Shown here one piece after another: positions 39,936 through 49,750 of a DNA stretch of 64,000 nucleotides (position 1 is its first letter; every line of letters starts with the position of its first letter). This DNA is from Tribonema minus (taxonomy: Eukaryota; Sar; Xanthophyceae; Tribonematales; Tribonemataceae): positions 1 to 64,000 of the forward strand of contig JAFCMP010000204.1 of the NCBI GenBank assembly GCA_017506865.1, read 5' to 3'. A program made the position numbers and the translations under genes. The notes under the pieces were generated by a model. The model made no database searches. It had not been told where the DNA came from and worked only from the letters and a program-made list of their open reading frames with translations.

Positions 39936-41576
39936 CTAGTCAGCATGCCAGTACTCCTTTGGCGCGTCACGCTCCGCTTGTGTTGGCAACCGTGAAAGAC
40001 CGTCTGCGTTGCCATCGTGCTTGCCAGATCTGTGCTGCACGGTGACGTCATACTCCATGACTCGCATCGCCCAACGCAGCAACTTGCCATTGTGGTCCTG
40101 TAGTGTAAGTAACCACCTGAGCGCTGCTGCATCCGTGACCACCGTGACTGGGCACCCCCAGATGTATGGCGGGAAGTGGTTAAGCGATAACACCACCGCT
40201 AAGCACTCGAGCGCTGTCGCCCCCATGTTGGCGTCTTGCTCGCTGTTAAGCTTGCTGAAGTAGCCAACAACTGCTTCCCTGACCTCCTCCCCCGTTTCAA
40301 GGCGACGACGTCCCGTCGTCGTGCAAGGTTGCACTTGCGCTTCTAGCTCCGTCAGTGGCCTGTACTGCTTGAGTACACCCGCGCATGCTGTTTTGGAAGC
40401 ATCCGTGTACAGCACAAACGGCAACGAGAAGTCTGGGTGCATGACCAGTGTGGCGCCGCACATCGCCTCCTTCAGCCGCTGGTATGCGCGTTGTCGCGTG
40501 GCATCCCACTGCAGGTGCGAGTTCTTGTCTTTGGTGAGCTCGACGATGGGCGCCGCCAGTTTACTGATGTCTTTGATATAGCGCCTGTAGTAATTGAAGC
40601 AGCCCATGACGGTCTGCACCAATCTCTTGACTGGCTTGCCCCTGCTGTCTAGTGGAGGTGCCATGCCCAGCATTGCCTTCACCTTGTCAGGGTCTGGTCT
40701 AGCTCCGCCCGCGCCAACTATGTGCCCGAGAAACTTGACCTCCTCGCGGAACAGCTGGCACTTGTGTCTGGCAACGCTCATGCCGGCGGCATCAATCCTC
40801 TCCAGCACATCGTCAAGCTGCTTGATGTGCGCCTCAAGTGAATTGCTGTAAATCAGCACATCGTCGATGTACACCATCGCGTGCACTCCAAGCGCCTCGC
40901 CTAGCACCTGGTGCATGAGCCGTGTGAACTGCGCCGGCAGGTTGACCAAGCCAAAAGGCGCAACCGTGTACTGGTACAACGCACCGTTGGGCAGTCGAAA
41001 CGCGGTCTTGGGCTTGGCGTCCTCTGAGAGTGGGATCTGGTAGTACCCGGCCGCCAAGTCGAGCGTTGACATGACCGATGCTCCGCGCAGCTTTTGCGGC
41101 ATGTCGTCTATGTTGCCAATGCCATGACTGTCGCGCTTGGTCACGGAGTTGAGTTTGCGAAAGTCAACGCAAAACCAAATCTTGTCGTTCTGCTGCACAA
41201 GTACTGGGTTGCAGGCCCAAGGGCTAGTTGAAACTTCAACATGGCCCCGTTCTAGCATCGCCTTAACCCATTGCATGATGTACTCAGCCTGCTTCTGAGC
41301 CCAATGCCTGGCCATGTCCGCCATTGGTGCCGCGTCGCCGGTATCGATGTCAATTTCTGTCAGGTGCGTCCGGCGTGGGTTCTTCGGGTCTTTTGCAAAC
41401 ACTGAGCGATGCGCACGCAGCACCCGAAGTACCTTGTCAACTAGCAACTCGCCGTCTAGCGCCTTTTCCCGCAGCATGGGATTGACTTCGCCGTCCACCA
41501 TGAGCATCTCGCGCAGCTCCTCGTCAGTGCACAGGTCATCCTGCTGCACTTGCGCAACTTGCTCGCCTGGAGGCAC
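39936..41576 (-). CDS. Reverse transcriptase and RNase H (pol, part 2)
   Basis: 546 codons. RT: WACNPVLVQQNDKIWFCVDF, STLDLAAGYYQIPLSEDAKP with the motif A Asp, FGLVNLPAQFTRLM, then VYIDDVLIYS (catalytic YIDD near residue 236) and FLGHIVGAGGARPDPDKV, all Ty3/gypsy-specific wording. RNase H: LYTDASKTACAGVL, ECLAVVLSLNHF, VVTDAAALRWLL and HRSGKHDGNADGLSR supply the acidic residues and the C-terminal His/Asp. It converts element RNA to DNA in cytoplasmic particles. The frame ends at a TAG (WHAD stop) but continues open afterwards, so this may be a read-through site or a recent nonsense change. Confidence 0.95.
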   Translation of the reverse strand: MPPGEQVAQVQQDDLCTDEELREMLMVDGEVNPMLREKALDGELLVDKVLRVLRAHRSVFAKDPKNPRRTHLTEIDIDTGDAAPMADMARHWAQKQAEYIMQWVKAMLERGHVEVSTSPWACNPVLVQQNDKIWFCVDFRKLNSVTKRDSHGIGNIDDMPQKLRGASVMSTLDLAAGYYQIPLSEDAKPKTAFRLPNGALYQYTVAPFGLVNLPAQFTRLMHQVLGEALGVHAMVYIDDVLIYSNSLEAHIKQLDDVLERIDAAGMSVARHKCQLFREEVKFLGHIVGAGGARPDPDKVKAMLGMAPPLDSRGKPVKRLVQTVMGCFNYYRRYIKDISKLAAPIVELTKDKNSHLQWDATRQRAYQRLKEAMCGATLVMHPDFSLPFVLYTDASKTACAGVLKQYRPLTELEAQVQPCTTTGRRRLETGEEVREAVVGYFSKLNSEQDANMGATALECLAVVLSLNHFPPYIWGCPVTVVTDAAALRWLLTLQDHNGKLLRWAMRVMEYDVTVQHRSGKHDGNADGLSRLPTQAERDAPKEYWHAD

Positions 41577-42273
41577 TTACCCCCGAACTGTAACCATAGG
41601 GTCACTGCACCAAGAATGGGGATGGACTTGCGCGTGTCAGTGAGCTCCATGACAGTGGGGTCACGCCTCTCCAGACGGCATTTAGCTCCAGCTGGCAAGT
41701 TTTCAGCTTCAAGTTGCTTGCAAGACAGCAGCTGAGCGTGATGTCAGCGCGCGCGCCGGCGGTGTCCATTAGCAACATCTTCAAGCCGTGCTCCATGACA
41801 GCGCGCTCGCTGCTCTTGCGCTGGTCGTCGCACAGGCGCCACGTGGTGTGCATAAAACCTCAGGTGTACCAGCCATTAGAATCTGTCTCTCCAGCGTCGG
41901 CGCTCGCGCCGAACTTGAACACCTTCAAGTTGCTGGTGTCATGCGCGGCATCAGTGCGCGCGCTCTGGTCATTTGCCATCTGGCATCTTGCAGGTGTCGC
42001 CTGGCACCCTTCTCTGGCCACCTGGCGTCTTGCAGGTGTTGTCTGGCACCCCTCTCTGGCGTTCTGGTCACTGGTCTCTCTGATGTCTCTGGCGCCACCA
42101 TTGCCCTCCCACTCTGGCTCCATCCTGGCGTCCTCATCGCTCATGCCGGCAGCTGCGCTGCGCATTGCAGCCGCGCGAACCGCCTGTACATCACTAGCAT
42201 CTGGCCAACTGGCATCAAGGAGTCGTGCCTCCTCATCATCACTCTCCTCCTCGGTGTCTGAGGAGTCTAGCAC
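41456..42273 (-). pseudogene. Aspartic protease region, split over two frames
   Basis: The first frame (42273-41860, continuing at 41853) gives an acidic linker with a duplicated REGCQTTPAR/REGCQATPAR phrase. It then gives GLKMLLMDTAGARADITLS, where DTAG sits where retroviral-type proteases have D-T/S-G. A second frame (41698-41456) supplies the downstream half, VMELTDTRKSIPILGAVTLW, like the conserved ILG strand. Neither frame holds both halves. It processes gag-pol in related elements; here it appears broken, or depends on frameshifting. Confidence 0.6.
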
Positions 42274-42287
42274 ATCGCCCTTGTACC

Positions 42288-45047
42288 TTAAGCAATTGCT
42301 GGGTGCATGCGCTCAGCACTGTTACCTGGTGCGCCTTCTGTGCTGCCAGTACGTTGAGCACTGCTGCTCACAACACTCACTGGCGCACCAACTGTGCTGC
42401 AAGTAGGTTGAGCGCTGCTGCTTGACACGCCAGCTGCACTGTCGTTACGCTGAGCACTGTGCTGCAAGTCACTGCTGCTTAGCTGAGCGCTGCCGTCATC
42501 AGGCTCTGCCACAGCGCGTTGTGCTCTGGCAAGATCTTCCTCATCTTCGGGAACATGCACTAGAACGTTCTGCGCAGCAGTCATCCACTCTGGTGGCGGC
42601 GCCTTCAAGTCATGCACTAGCTCAAAGCCTTGCTCTGCTGGTGCATCCCAATTAGGTTCTGTCAAGTCCATGATTCCTGCTGCTTCAGCTGCGCGCAAAA
42701 TTAAAGCTGCTGCCCTGGGCATGACCAGGTTTGCTATCATGAGGCTGAGCCTGTCCTTGGGCAAAGCTGGCAATGGCTTGTTGTAGGTCATGAGCCTTGC
42801 TAACTGATCATGCGTGGGCACTGTTGCATGTTCAACTGCACCATCATCCTGAGCACTGCGCACATAGTATTGCCCAGGTACGCCAGGGTAACGTCTAACA
42901 GGGCTAGGAAGCAAGCTAGCAGTGCTGTAAACGCCTTTCTTGCCTTTCATGCGCGGTTTGAGAAACAGCAGGGATTTAAGCTCCGGCACCGCCGCACGCA
43001 TCGAGGTCTGTGTAGTGCGCCGCACAAGTGCATTGATGAAAGCTCCAAAACGCTGAAGTGCCTCACGTGCCCCCGGTCTAGCTTTGACTATGGCGCAGTA
43101 AACTCTGGTGCGCCTGCAGGGGCATCCCAACAGCTTGCCTGGCAGCAACGCTGTGTACACCGCGTACCCCTTGCTGACTAGAAGCTGCTTCGCCGCTTGC
43201 CAAGTCTTGGAACGCAGCATCTGCCGCACATTCTCAAGAAGTGCAAACTTGACCCTCCCGGCTATCAGGTTACTGGCTGCCATACTGGTACACTCCGCCG
43301 CAGCGCCTTCGCGGATGACGCCGTCGTGACTCGAGTAGTCTGTGCACGGCGGGCTATACGTGACGACATCAGGCTTCGCTTGCGCCACCGCCTCCGCTGT
43401 TGCCTGGTCGCCGACGCTAGAAACAATAGTTCTGGTGCCGCCAAACGCTGTCTTGTACGCCGCGACCGCAACGGGGTCAATGTCCACCGCCAGCTGCGTC
43501 TCCACCTCCACGCCGTGCTCGCGCAGCTGATCAAAGCCTGCCTCCCAGCCGCCGATGCCCGCAAACAAGGATACGTGCTTGAGCGTCCTGATGCGCCCGT
43601 TGGTCGTCTTGCGCGTGTGCACTGGTGCAGGCGTCTCAGTTCCCTGTGTCACGGCAGAGAGGTGAGGTTGAGAGGCGAGAGGATCGGGTGAGCCAATGCC
43701 CGTGCACATCTGGCGCTTGCTGGCGAGGTCTGGCGAAGGTCGTGACTGGCTGCCACCACCTAGCTCAACGCCGCTGGAAGCGCCGCCGCTGGCGCTGCTG
43801 GTGCCATCTAGCCTTGTAGTCAACGTGCTCTGTGCGTCAGATTGCAGATGCGTAAGTGGTTCAAGCATGACTGGTGCTAGCTCTCGTGCAGCGTCACTCC
43901 GGGTTGAAGTTGAAGTTGAGGTTGACGCGTGCGCCGCCGCTGCGCTCCTCGCCTCTGTGCAGTGATCAGCTGAGCGCTGAGCAGATGATGCGCATGCATG
44001 TGTATCGCGCGCGTCGCTGGTGCTGAGCAGCGCTGCTGCGCCAACTGGTGAAGTTCGAGCACCCAGGTTGACCGCAGTTGAAGCATGCGTCTGAGCACTG
44101 GCAGAATCATGCATGTCACTGGCTCTGAGCACTGCTGCGCCGGCAGAGGAATCATGCGTACTGGCCCCAGTCGATGTTGAATCACGCGCATTGACATCAG
44201 TAGAAGTTGAACTGCGAGTGCCAGCATCAGCGCTGCACGCGCGCAAACTAGGCGCTCCAGCTCGTGACCTGCCTGCAGCGCTCGCGCCGCTGCTGCCACT
44301 AGCGGCTGCACCGTGCACTTCACCTTTCTTGCGCCGCTTGCACTCCAAGATCAAGTCATCCGTGGAGATGTCCGCGAAAACGTCCTTCGCGCTCGCCGCT
44401 GCTGCGCGCCTAGCGCCACGCGACCTGCTCCTGTCGCCGCGCGAGTGACTCCTGCGCCTGTCACCATCGCGCCTGCCGCCATCGTGCCTGTCGCCACCGC
44501 GCCCGCCGCTGCGTGACCGGCTCCTGACAGTGTGCCTGTCGCCGTCGCTGCGGCGCCGCGTGTCACCAGCAGGCGAGTGTGAACGCTTGCGCCCGCGTTC
44601 GCCAGCGTACTGCCGCTTTGGGGAGCGGGACCTGCCGCCGTTGCGCCCCCAAGCATGCTCGCGCCATGATGTCTGTGCGCCATAGTCCGTGTCGCGGCTG
44701 CTTCTGGGAGGCAGCCCTTGCAGGGTGCGCTGAATGACGGAGCTCTCCGCGCACTCCCTCCTGAGCGCTGCTGCATCAAACTGCAGCTGCTCCAATCTAG
44801 TCTGCAGGCTGCGCGCCTCGTCCTGCATGTCCAACACACGCCGCTTCTGACCGCTGGCCATGCGTTGGTTGTCGTACGCGTTCCACTCCTTGCAGCTCCG
44901 AGTGGTCCGGTGAGCTGCGAAGCTTGCACCTGCGTCCACCAGCCTCTTGCACTTGTAGCAGATGAAGGCCCTATAGGTGTTGCTGGTGCCATTGCTGCCG
45001 TGAGTGCCGGCGCTGCCGCCATTGTTGCTGGTGGCCTTAGCTGCCAT
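42288..45047 (-). CDS. Retrotransposon-encoded cytosine-5 DNA methyltransferase with RS-rich N-terminus
   Basis: 919 codons starting MAAKATSNNGG. Residues ~30-53 form a CxxC...H...C finger (CYKCKRLVDAG, RTTRSC), 60-100 a probable coiled coil, 130-215 an Arg/Ser- and Arg/Asp-rich nucleic-acid-binding region, and 240-480 a Ser/Thr/Ala linker. From His491 the C5-methyltransferase core is complete: motif I SLFAGIGG, an acidic loop VDIDPVAVAAY, motif IV SPPCTDYS with catalytic Cys568, motif VI LLENVRQM (Glu605), motif VIII CRRTRVYC, a variable target-recognition region, then motifs IX-X (THDQLARLM, SLMIANLVMPRAA). It would methylate cytosine in DNA using S-adenosylmethionine. It lies where gag/nucleocapsid is expected, in the same frame as pol but with protease frames between. 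Similar captures are known in retrotransposons of other protists. No inactivating change seen. Confidence 0.92.
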   Translation of the reverse strand: MAAKATSNNGGSAGTHGSNGTSNTYRAFICYKCKRLVDAGASFAAHRTTRSCKEWNAYDNQRMASGQKRRVLDMQDEARSLQTRLEQLQFDAAALRRECAESSVIQRTLQGLPPRSSRDTDYGAQTSWREHAWGRNGGRSRSPKRQYAGERGRKRSHSPAGDTRRRSDGDRHTVRSRSRSGGRGGDRHDGGRRDGDRRRSHSRGDRSRSRGARRAAAASAKDVFADISTDDLILECKRRKKGEVHGAAASGSSGASAAGRSRAGAPSLRACSADAGTRSSTSTDVNARDSTSTGASTHDSSAGAAVLRASDMHDSASAQTHASTAVNLGARTSPVGAAALLSTSDARDTHACASSAQRSADHCTEARSAAAAHASTSTSTSTRSDAARELAPVMLEPLTHLQSDAQSTLTTRLDGTSSASGGASSGVELGGGSQSRPSPDLASKRQMCTGIGSPDPLASQPHLSAVTQGTETPAPVHTRKTTNGRIRTLKHVSLFAGIGGWEAGFDQLREHGVEVETQLAVDIDPVAVAAYKTAFGGTRTIVSSVGDQATAEAVAQAKPDVVTYSPPCTDYSSHDGVIREGAAAECTSMAASNLIAGRVKFALLENVRQMLRSKTWQAAKQLLVSKGYAVYTALLPGKLLGCPCRRTRVYCAIVKARPGAREALQRFGAFINALVRRTTQTSMRAAVPELKSLLFLKPRMKGKKGVYSTASLLPSPVRRYPGVPGQYYVRSAQDDGAVEHATVPTHDQLARLMTYNKPLPALPKDRLSLMIANLVMPRAAALILRAAEAAGIMDLTEPNWDAPAEQGFELVHDLKAPPPEWMTAAQNVLVHVPEDEEDLARAQRAVAEPDDGSAQLSSSDLQHSAQRNDSAAGVSSSSAQPTCSTVGAPVSVVSSSAQRTGSTEGAPGNSAERMHPAIA

Positions 45048-45617
45048 GCCCGCACCTGCGGTCTGCGAGAGTGTGGGCGGACGTCGATGTCGCCGGACTC
45101 GATGCCCACCGTCCTGTTGTGGATCTGGTTGGCGCTCCGCTCCAGGTATTTGTCGCTGTTGAGGAGCTCAAGCTGCTGCTCCTGCGGCATGTGGTTCTGT
45201 GCTAGCATGAGCTGGCAGTCGGCAAGCGTCTGTGCCAGCAAGGCGTTGTAGCTCTTTGACGCAGCGTTGATGGCCTCGTCGAGCGTCGCCTTGTGTTGCT
45301 TGGTACGTTGCTGTCGTACCCCGCCTGCTGCAGCTGGTTAGTGACCTGCGCCGGCATGCCGCGGAAGAAGGCTTGCAGCACCCGCGAGGCGGCCGAGCTC
45401 AGGCCCGCCGTGTTCGCCACGCCCTTGATGCGGTGGCCGTACCCTTGCGGCGCCTCCAAAATGGGTCAGGGACACGCCCGTTGTTGTGCCTGAATTCCGG
45501 GCCTGGCCTGGCATGATGTAGTCTCTGCTCCTCTAGCTCGCGCGTCTCGTCTCCTGTGTCTGGCGAGTGGGGAAATACTACAGTAGGGCTAGGCTTGAGG
45601 CGCTGGACCAGTACCAA
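45048..45617 (-). pseudogene. Gag-like region, frame-broken
   Basis: Three consecutive frames read as one protein: LEEQRLHHARPGPEFRHNNG with DPFWRRR (45617-45399), APQGYGHRIKGVANTAGLSS and AFFRGMPAQVTNQLQQAGYD (45459-), then HKATLDEAINAASKSYNALL and AQNHMPQEQQLELLNSDKYL (to 45048). The helical, Gln-rich composition and position after the leader fit gag capsid. Each step is to the minus-one frame, as is the step into the methyltransferase frame, so programmed shifting is possible, but indels are the simpler reading. Confidence 0.5.
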
Positions 45618-46320
45618 TCAGGCTTTGGGGTGCATTCTCAGTTTGGTCGCAGCACACATTGCTTGCGCCATTCGTGTATTCATCTTGTTTGGGCCGCACA
45701 CTCTCAATCCTGTGGATTTTCTACATAGCATCATGCAGGGCTGTCTAGCTCATGCGCCTCCTGCATTCTGGCGGGGGGGGTCAGTCGCGCCTGCCTGCGA
45801 GTGAGTATAACCGGCTCCTATCATGCGCCTGTCAAGGCTCACATGGACATAGGCCACAGTTACATCCTCCAGGGCGCGGTGATGCACAGCTCAACGACTC
45901 GACTTGTGCTGAGACTCGTGCTCTTGCAACTGGCTCTCTGGCTCCTGGCTCCGTGTCATCCCTCCCCCTTTTCTCAAGGCTGTGCGCAGCCTCCTGGGTG
46001 ACCGCCGCGCCAGCATTGCTTAGGTAGCCACTTCTACCATAAGCTCTAGATACGTGAGGCCTCACTAGCGGATTTTTCTAGCTTGATTGAGTGTGCCCGT
46101 TAACCAGCTCCGCCTAGGTGATCGCTGGCACCGCTTTTCTCAGTAACGGTGTGGGATTTATAGCTCAGCATACCCAGCATTCCATGCCCAGTGCACTCGT
46201 TAGGCGGTACACGTATCATCGAAGCGACGGGTAGATGCCAGGTTGAAGTTCGCAAAAAACAAGCCAACGAGCACTCGCAACGACACCGTTAGGGGTGACG
46301 AGGCTAGGTATGATCGGTTG
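45618..46320 (-). other. 5' leader of the LTR retrotransposon
   Basis: About 700 bp between the primer site and the first gag-like frame. A minus-strand frame at 46065-45832 is open but featureless. It may hold the RNA packaging signal; nothing specific is visible. Confidence 0.5.
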
Positions 46321-46340
46321 CCATCCTGTCTTGGTTGCCA
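46321..46340 (-). promoter_or_regulatory. Candidate primer-binding site
   Basis: TGGCAACCAAGACAGGATGG begins two bases inside the 5' LTR and starts with TGG, complementary to a tRNA 3' CCA. The tRNA species was not identified. Confidence 0.55.
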
Positions 46341-46342
46341 TC

Positions 46343-46755
46343 TGATACGAAAAAGCTAGGTGGTAAGATGTGAAGATGTGCGATGTGGGATGAGTGAGAT
46401 GCTATGTTGAAGCTGACTTTTGGTGAGCAGTTGAGAAACAGAGAGAGGTAGAGAGAGAGAGAGCACAGAGACAAGTTAAGGATCACCTGTGTTAATGTAG
46501 ATGGTCCTCACAGCTAGCTGCACAGTCCAATGCTTGGGTGGGGGGCTTCCCTCAGTCTTGCTCCAGCGAGTTCCAGGAAGAGAAGTGTGACACTCTCAAT
46601 CTCTGGCCAGCTAGGGCCTAGGGTTAGAACTACAAATGTGAAGTTGCATACAAACACCTGGAGACATCATATAGGAAGCCCTGGTACCTAGAACTCTCTG
46701 ATGGCATGTCACCCTTTGTTTTTCAGCTAAGGTGCACATACCCAAAGCCGTAACA
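46343..46755 (-). repeat. 5' LTR (413 bp)
   Basis: Same sequence as 35533-35945 with about eight substitutions. It should contain the element promoter; no TATA box is obvious. Followed by the GTAT target duplication at 46756-46759. Confidence 0.96.
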
Positions 46756-46759
46756 GTAT

Positions 46760-47384
46760 TTTGTGTCAAGACATACTATCTAGTAAAAGGCAACGCAACT
46801 GAACTTCTGCATGTGATGATGTGCACAACACTAACTTATTGAATGACAACAGCGCTTCAGCCTTGAAGTTTGCGCCTCCAAAATCTTGCCAATGGCATCT
46901 GGTACTTGTGTAATATGGCGCTTCAAGTGTGCAGTGCCTCAGGCGCACTTCCACGGCACATATAAAGGTGATCACTGGGATTGGAGGTTGAGTGAACTTG
47001 AAGGTACGGGTACTACCTGTAAGCCATCGTTCATATCAGCCTGAGTAAACTGCGCCGCAGTGCGTTGTCACTGAAGCAGGCTAGCATGTTGTGCAGCGGC
47101 TGTCATGAATGCTTTGTAGCAAGCTGCTGTACGGTACCCCCATGGGAGAGCAAAACAGCCTAGGCAAACAAACTCCAGAAACTTGTGCTCATGACATCAT
47201 ATGCTAAAAATACGAAAGGAAATGCAAGGCGCTCACCCGAAGTCTTGATTGGTAGATGTAAAGAGAGGGCGTCTTGGGGCTTGAATGACAATATGGCGCC
47301 GTGTCTCCTATGTGCTGCTGCTGCTGGTGCTGGAGAAGTATACTGAAGTGCTCTAGGACCCTACCAGTAGCTGTGTCTACTAGC
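46760..47384. other. Stretch without a supported gene
   Basis: A minus-strand frame (47386-47204) opens MLVDTATGRVLEHF, faintly WD-like, but is too short to assign. Confidence 0.4.
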
Positions 47385-47394
47385 ACATACTGGT

Positions 47395-47635
47395 TAGCTA
47401 AGCGTCAGATCCTCATTGAGCTGAGCATATCATAGTATTGCTTGCGCGGGAGTTGGCGGACCGCGTCATGGCGTACACACGCGGAGCGCGAATGCTGGGC
47501 TGTGTTGCAGCGCCGGTATTAAGCTCCTAGGGCACAGCGCAGACTAGGGTGCTGCGTTGACGCAAGCTTTTCGATTGCATAGGCAACCCGGCCTCCCTTG
47601 CCATGGGCCTTTATAAATAGAAGTCCATACGTACA
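47395..47635 (+). mobile_element. Non-LTR retrotransposon copy D, 3' fragment
   Basis: About 240 bp of the 3' end of the family seen in copies A-C, including the end of the endonuclease ORF and the common terminus CCATACGTACA. Flanked by 10-bp direct repeats ACATACTGGT (47385-47394 and 47633-47642). It carries an extra ATAGTATT relative to copy B at about 47431-47438 and a CCAT insertion near 47601. Confidence 0.88.
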
Positions 47636-48722
47636 TACTGGTATGAGCCTGACATGACCCTTGGTATACTATGTAGTACGTTGCTGACTTCAGCTGCCCT
47701 GATTGATCAGACTTAAGCTGCCTGATTGGTCGGACTTACCTCCAACCTCACACCAATGCCCCTGAGGCTATCATGATGTATGGTAACCGCCTCTGGCACA
47801 TGGCCCAATCTACTAGTATCCCCAAGCCGTATCAGCCTGAGATCCCCGGGCGCCCCTTTCAACCTTTGAAGTCTCTTGCTGAGCATCGCCCTCGATGCGA
47901 ACTCCGAGTTGGACTCAACGCGTGAAGCCTTGCTCCTGATAGTTGCAGCATGCTCAGACGTTATTGTACTACTGAGCATGGAGGCCAGTATTTACTGGTT
48001 GCGCAACTGTTGTGCTTGTAACTTTGTTGCTGGTCAAGCACGGCCCGGTGACTGCATCTGTCAAATACATGGCAAGTTGAACCTGTAACCCCCGCTTCCT
48101 AGGTGGACGCCTACTAGTAGGCTGTCTTGATTACACCATGGTCCTAACGCGTGAGCAACTGTCCCTAACTTCTTGAACCCCCTAGAGCTCTGCAACTTCA
48201 AATCACAGTGGCATAAATACCTTTTACGTCTGGGCAACGTGTTTAGCTTATGCTTGCCTAAGGCTGCATCACCTACTTGGTGACTACACTGCCTCATTAG
48301 CCGCCTGACAATAGGTTAATGTGTACCTTCTTGTAAAGGTGTCGTATATGATGTCATAGTATGTGACATGTCCACAGGTGCTCAGCAATTAATTGGAGGG
48401 ATCTTCAGGCCGGGAGCCTTCAAGAAGTTTGGCTTAGCATATGGTGCGCATGCGTGGGTTCTGGGACAGTTCTGTACGGTTTTTGCACACTCAGTCTGTT
48501 GTACTTTTTATTAATTCTCGCTCAGGGCGCGAAAAAGCCCAGATGATTGGCATCTAACTGTAAGGAATCTACATGTCGTATGACAGTCTGAAAGTGTCGC
48601 AACGACGTCTGTTGTACTTTTATTATATTCCACTTGTGGCTGTGGAAATGCCATGTTGTAGGTGTGTCGCCTTGTTCTCACTCTTGGATGTAGCATGCAA
48701 AGCTTGCACGCCACACCCCGCC

Positions 48723-49100
48723 CCCCACATCACCCCCAACAAAGCACCCGCAAGCGACTGTCCCCCACATACTAGCAGGGATACCAAACGAAGCTACAAG
48801 ACTCTCCCCCCACAGACAGACCCGTCTTAGGGCCACCCAGCTCCACGCAGACTCCATCTCAAAGTTTTCATGCAGGCCAAGGTCACCATAATGGGCCCTG
48901 AACTGGAGATTGTGGCTATCTACATGAACCCCGATATCATAAAGATAAGCAGAGGGAGTCACTGGGCGCCAGGCGCTGACGCTAGAAAGAAAGGCTATAT
49001 AACTAAGCAAAGCATCGCCTCCTTGATGAGCGGGACGGTGGTTCACCGGGCCTCCCATATCACCCCCAACAAAGCATCCGCAAGCGACTGTCCCCCACAC
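48723..49100. repeat. Pair of ~48-bp direct repeats 330 bp apart
   Basis: 48723-48770 and 49053-49100 share CACCCCCAACAAAGCA, then CCGCAAGCGACTGTCCCCCA with two or three changes. The segment between them has an open minus-strand frame across both repeats (WGTVACGCFVGGD appears twice). Confidence 0.75.
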
Positions 49101-49687
49101 TGTTGTATTGTTACACAAACTGTTTGCTTAGAACCTAAAAGTCAGCTGGCCGCGTTCTAGTGGCCGCGTTCTAGTATACAATAGTATTGATTACGCAAAC
49201 CACAGCAGAATCACGCTCCGGGTGATGAGACAGCCTGGGGCACTCGGGATTCCGGAGCGCAATAGCTGGGAAACTTTTGGTGCTGGCGCGGCCCCGTGCA
49301 GAATGCACAATGTGACACAAAACCGCACAGGAAAAAAATGTGGGAACGTTCGGGGATAGGGGTTGGCCAAACCCTAGTAAAGCTCAAAATAATAAGAGCG
49401 CACGGGCTCGGCGGAACGACAGAGGCAAAAAAAATTCTCAGAGGAGGGAGGAGGCTCGCGCGTGTTTGAGCGGTGGTGCTCATCAGCGAGCTCTGACCGA
49501 CGACAGTGCATCGGCAAGCTCTGCGTCCAAGCATCTGCCCCAACAACAAAACGAGCAGGAGCTAAATTTGCCGAAAGTGGAAAGTGGAGCGCAACAAAGT
49601 TGACTCACGCTGCGACATTGCGACAACAAAGGTAAGGTGCGACCATGTTGCAGTCAAGGTGTTGTGTGTTTCCTGAGGTAGATATGT

Positions 49688-49750
49688 ATTCAGGGCATCA
49701 ATAGAACTCTCGAAGACCGCTCAGCGCACACTTCAACATGCCTCGTTCAA
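49688..49750 (+). repeat. Dispersed repeat shared with 56160-56225
   Basis: Both places contain GAAGACCGCTCAGCGCACAC followed by TTCAACA(T/C)GCCT, with similar flanks (GGGCATCAA...AACTCTCGA). Source element unknown. Confidence 0.7.

Larger units (their letters stand above)
35533..46755 (-). mobile_element. Ty3/gypsy LTR retrotransposon carrying a DNA methyltransferase
   Basis: An 11,223-bp element bounded by two 413-bp LTRs with TG...CA ends and flanked by GTAT at 35529-35532 and 46756-46759 (4-bp target duplication). A candidate primer-binding site and a purine tract lie immediately inside the LTRs. Coding order on the minus strand: gag-like fragments, C5 DNA methyltransferase, protease, RT/RNase H, linker, integrase with a chromodomain-like end and a C-terminal extension. 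RT-RNase H before integrase and YIDD identify Ty3/gypsy. The LTRs differ at 8 of 413 positions by my count, so the insertion is fairly young, yet pol has two in-frame stops, the gag and protease regions change frame, and a hAT-like element interrupts integrase. Confidence 0.95.

Noticed and set aside
44351-45241. 296-codon minus-strand frame overlapping the methyltransferase
   Set aside because: The first ~65 residues are gag-like; the rest is a shadow of the methyltransferase N-terminus.
47204-47386. Minus-strand frame VDTATGRVLEHF as a lost IFT144 WD-repeat exon upstream of the LTR element
   Set aside because: Only about 12 suggestive residues, with no splice signals and no second WD word.
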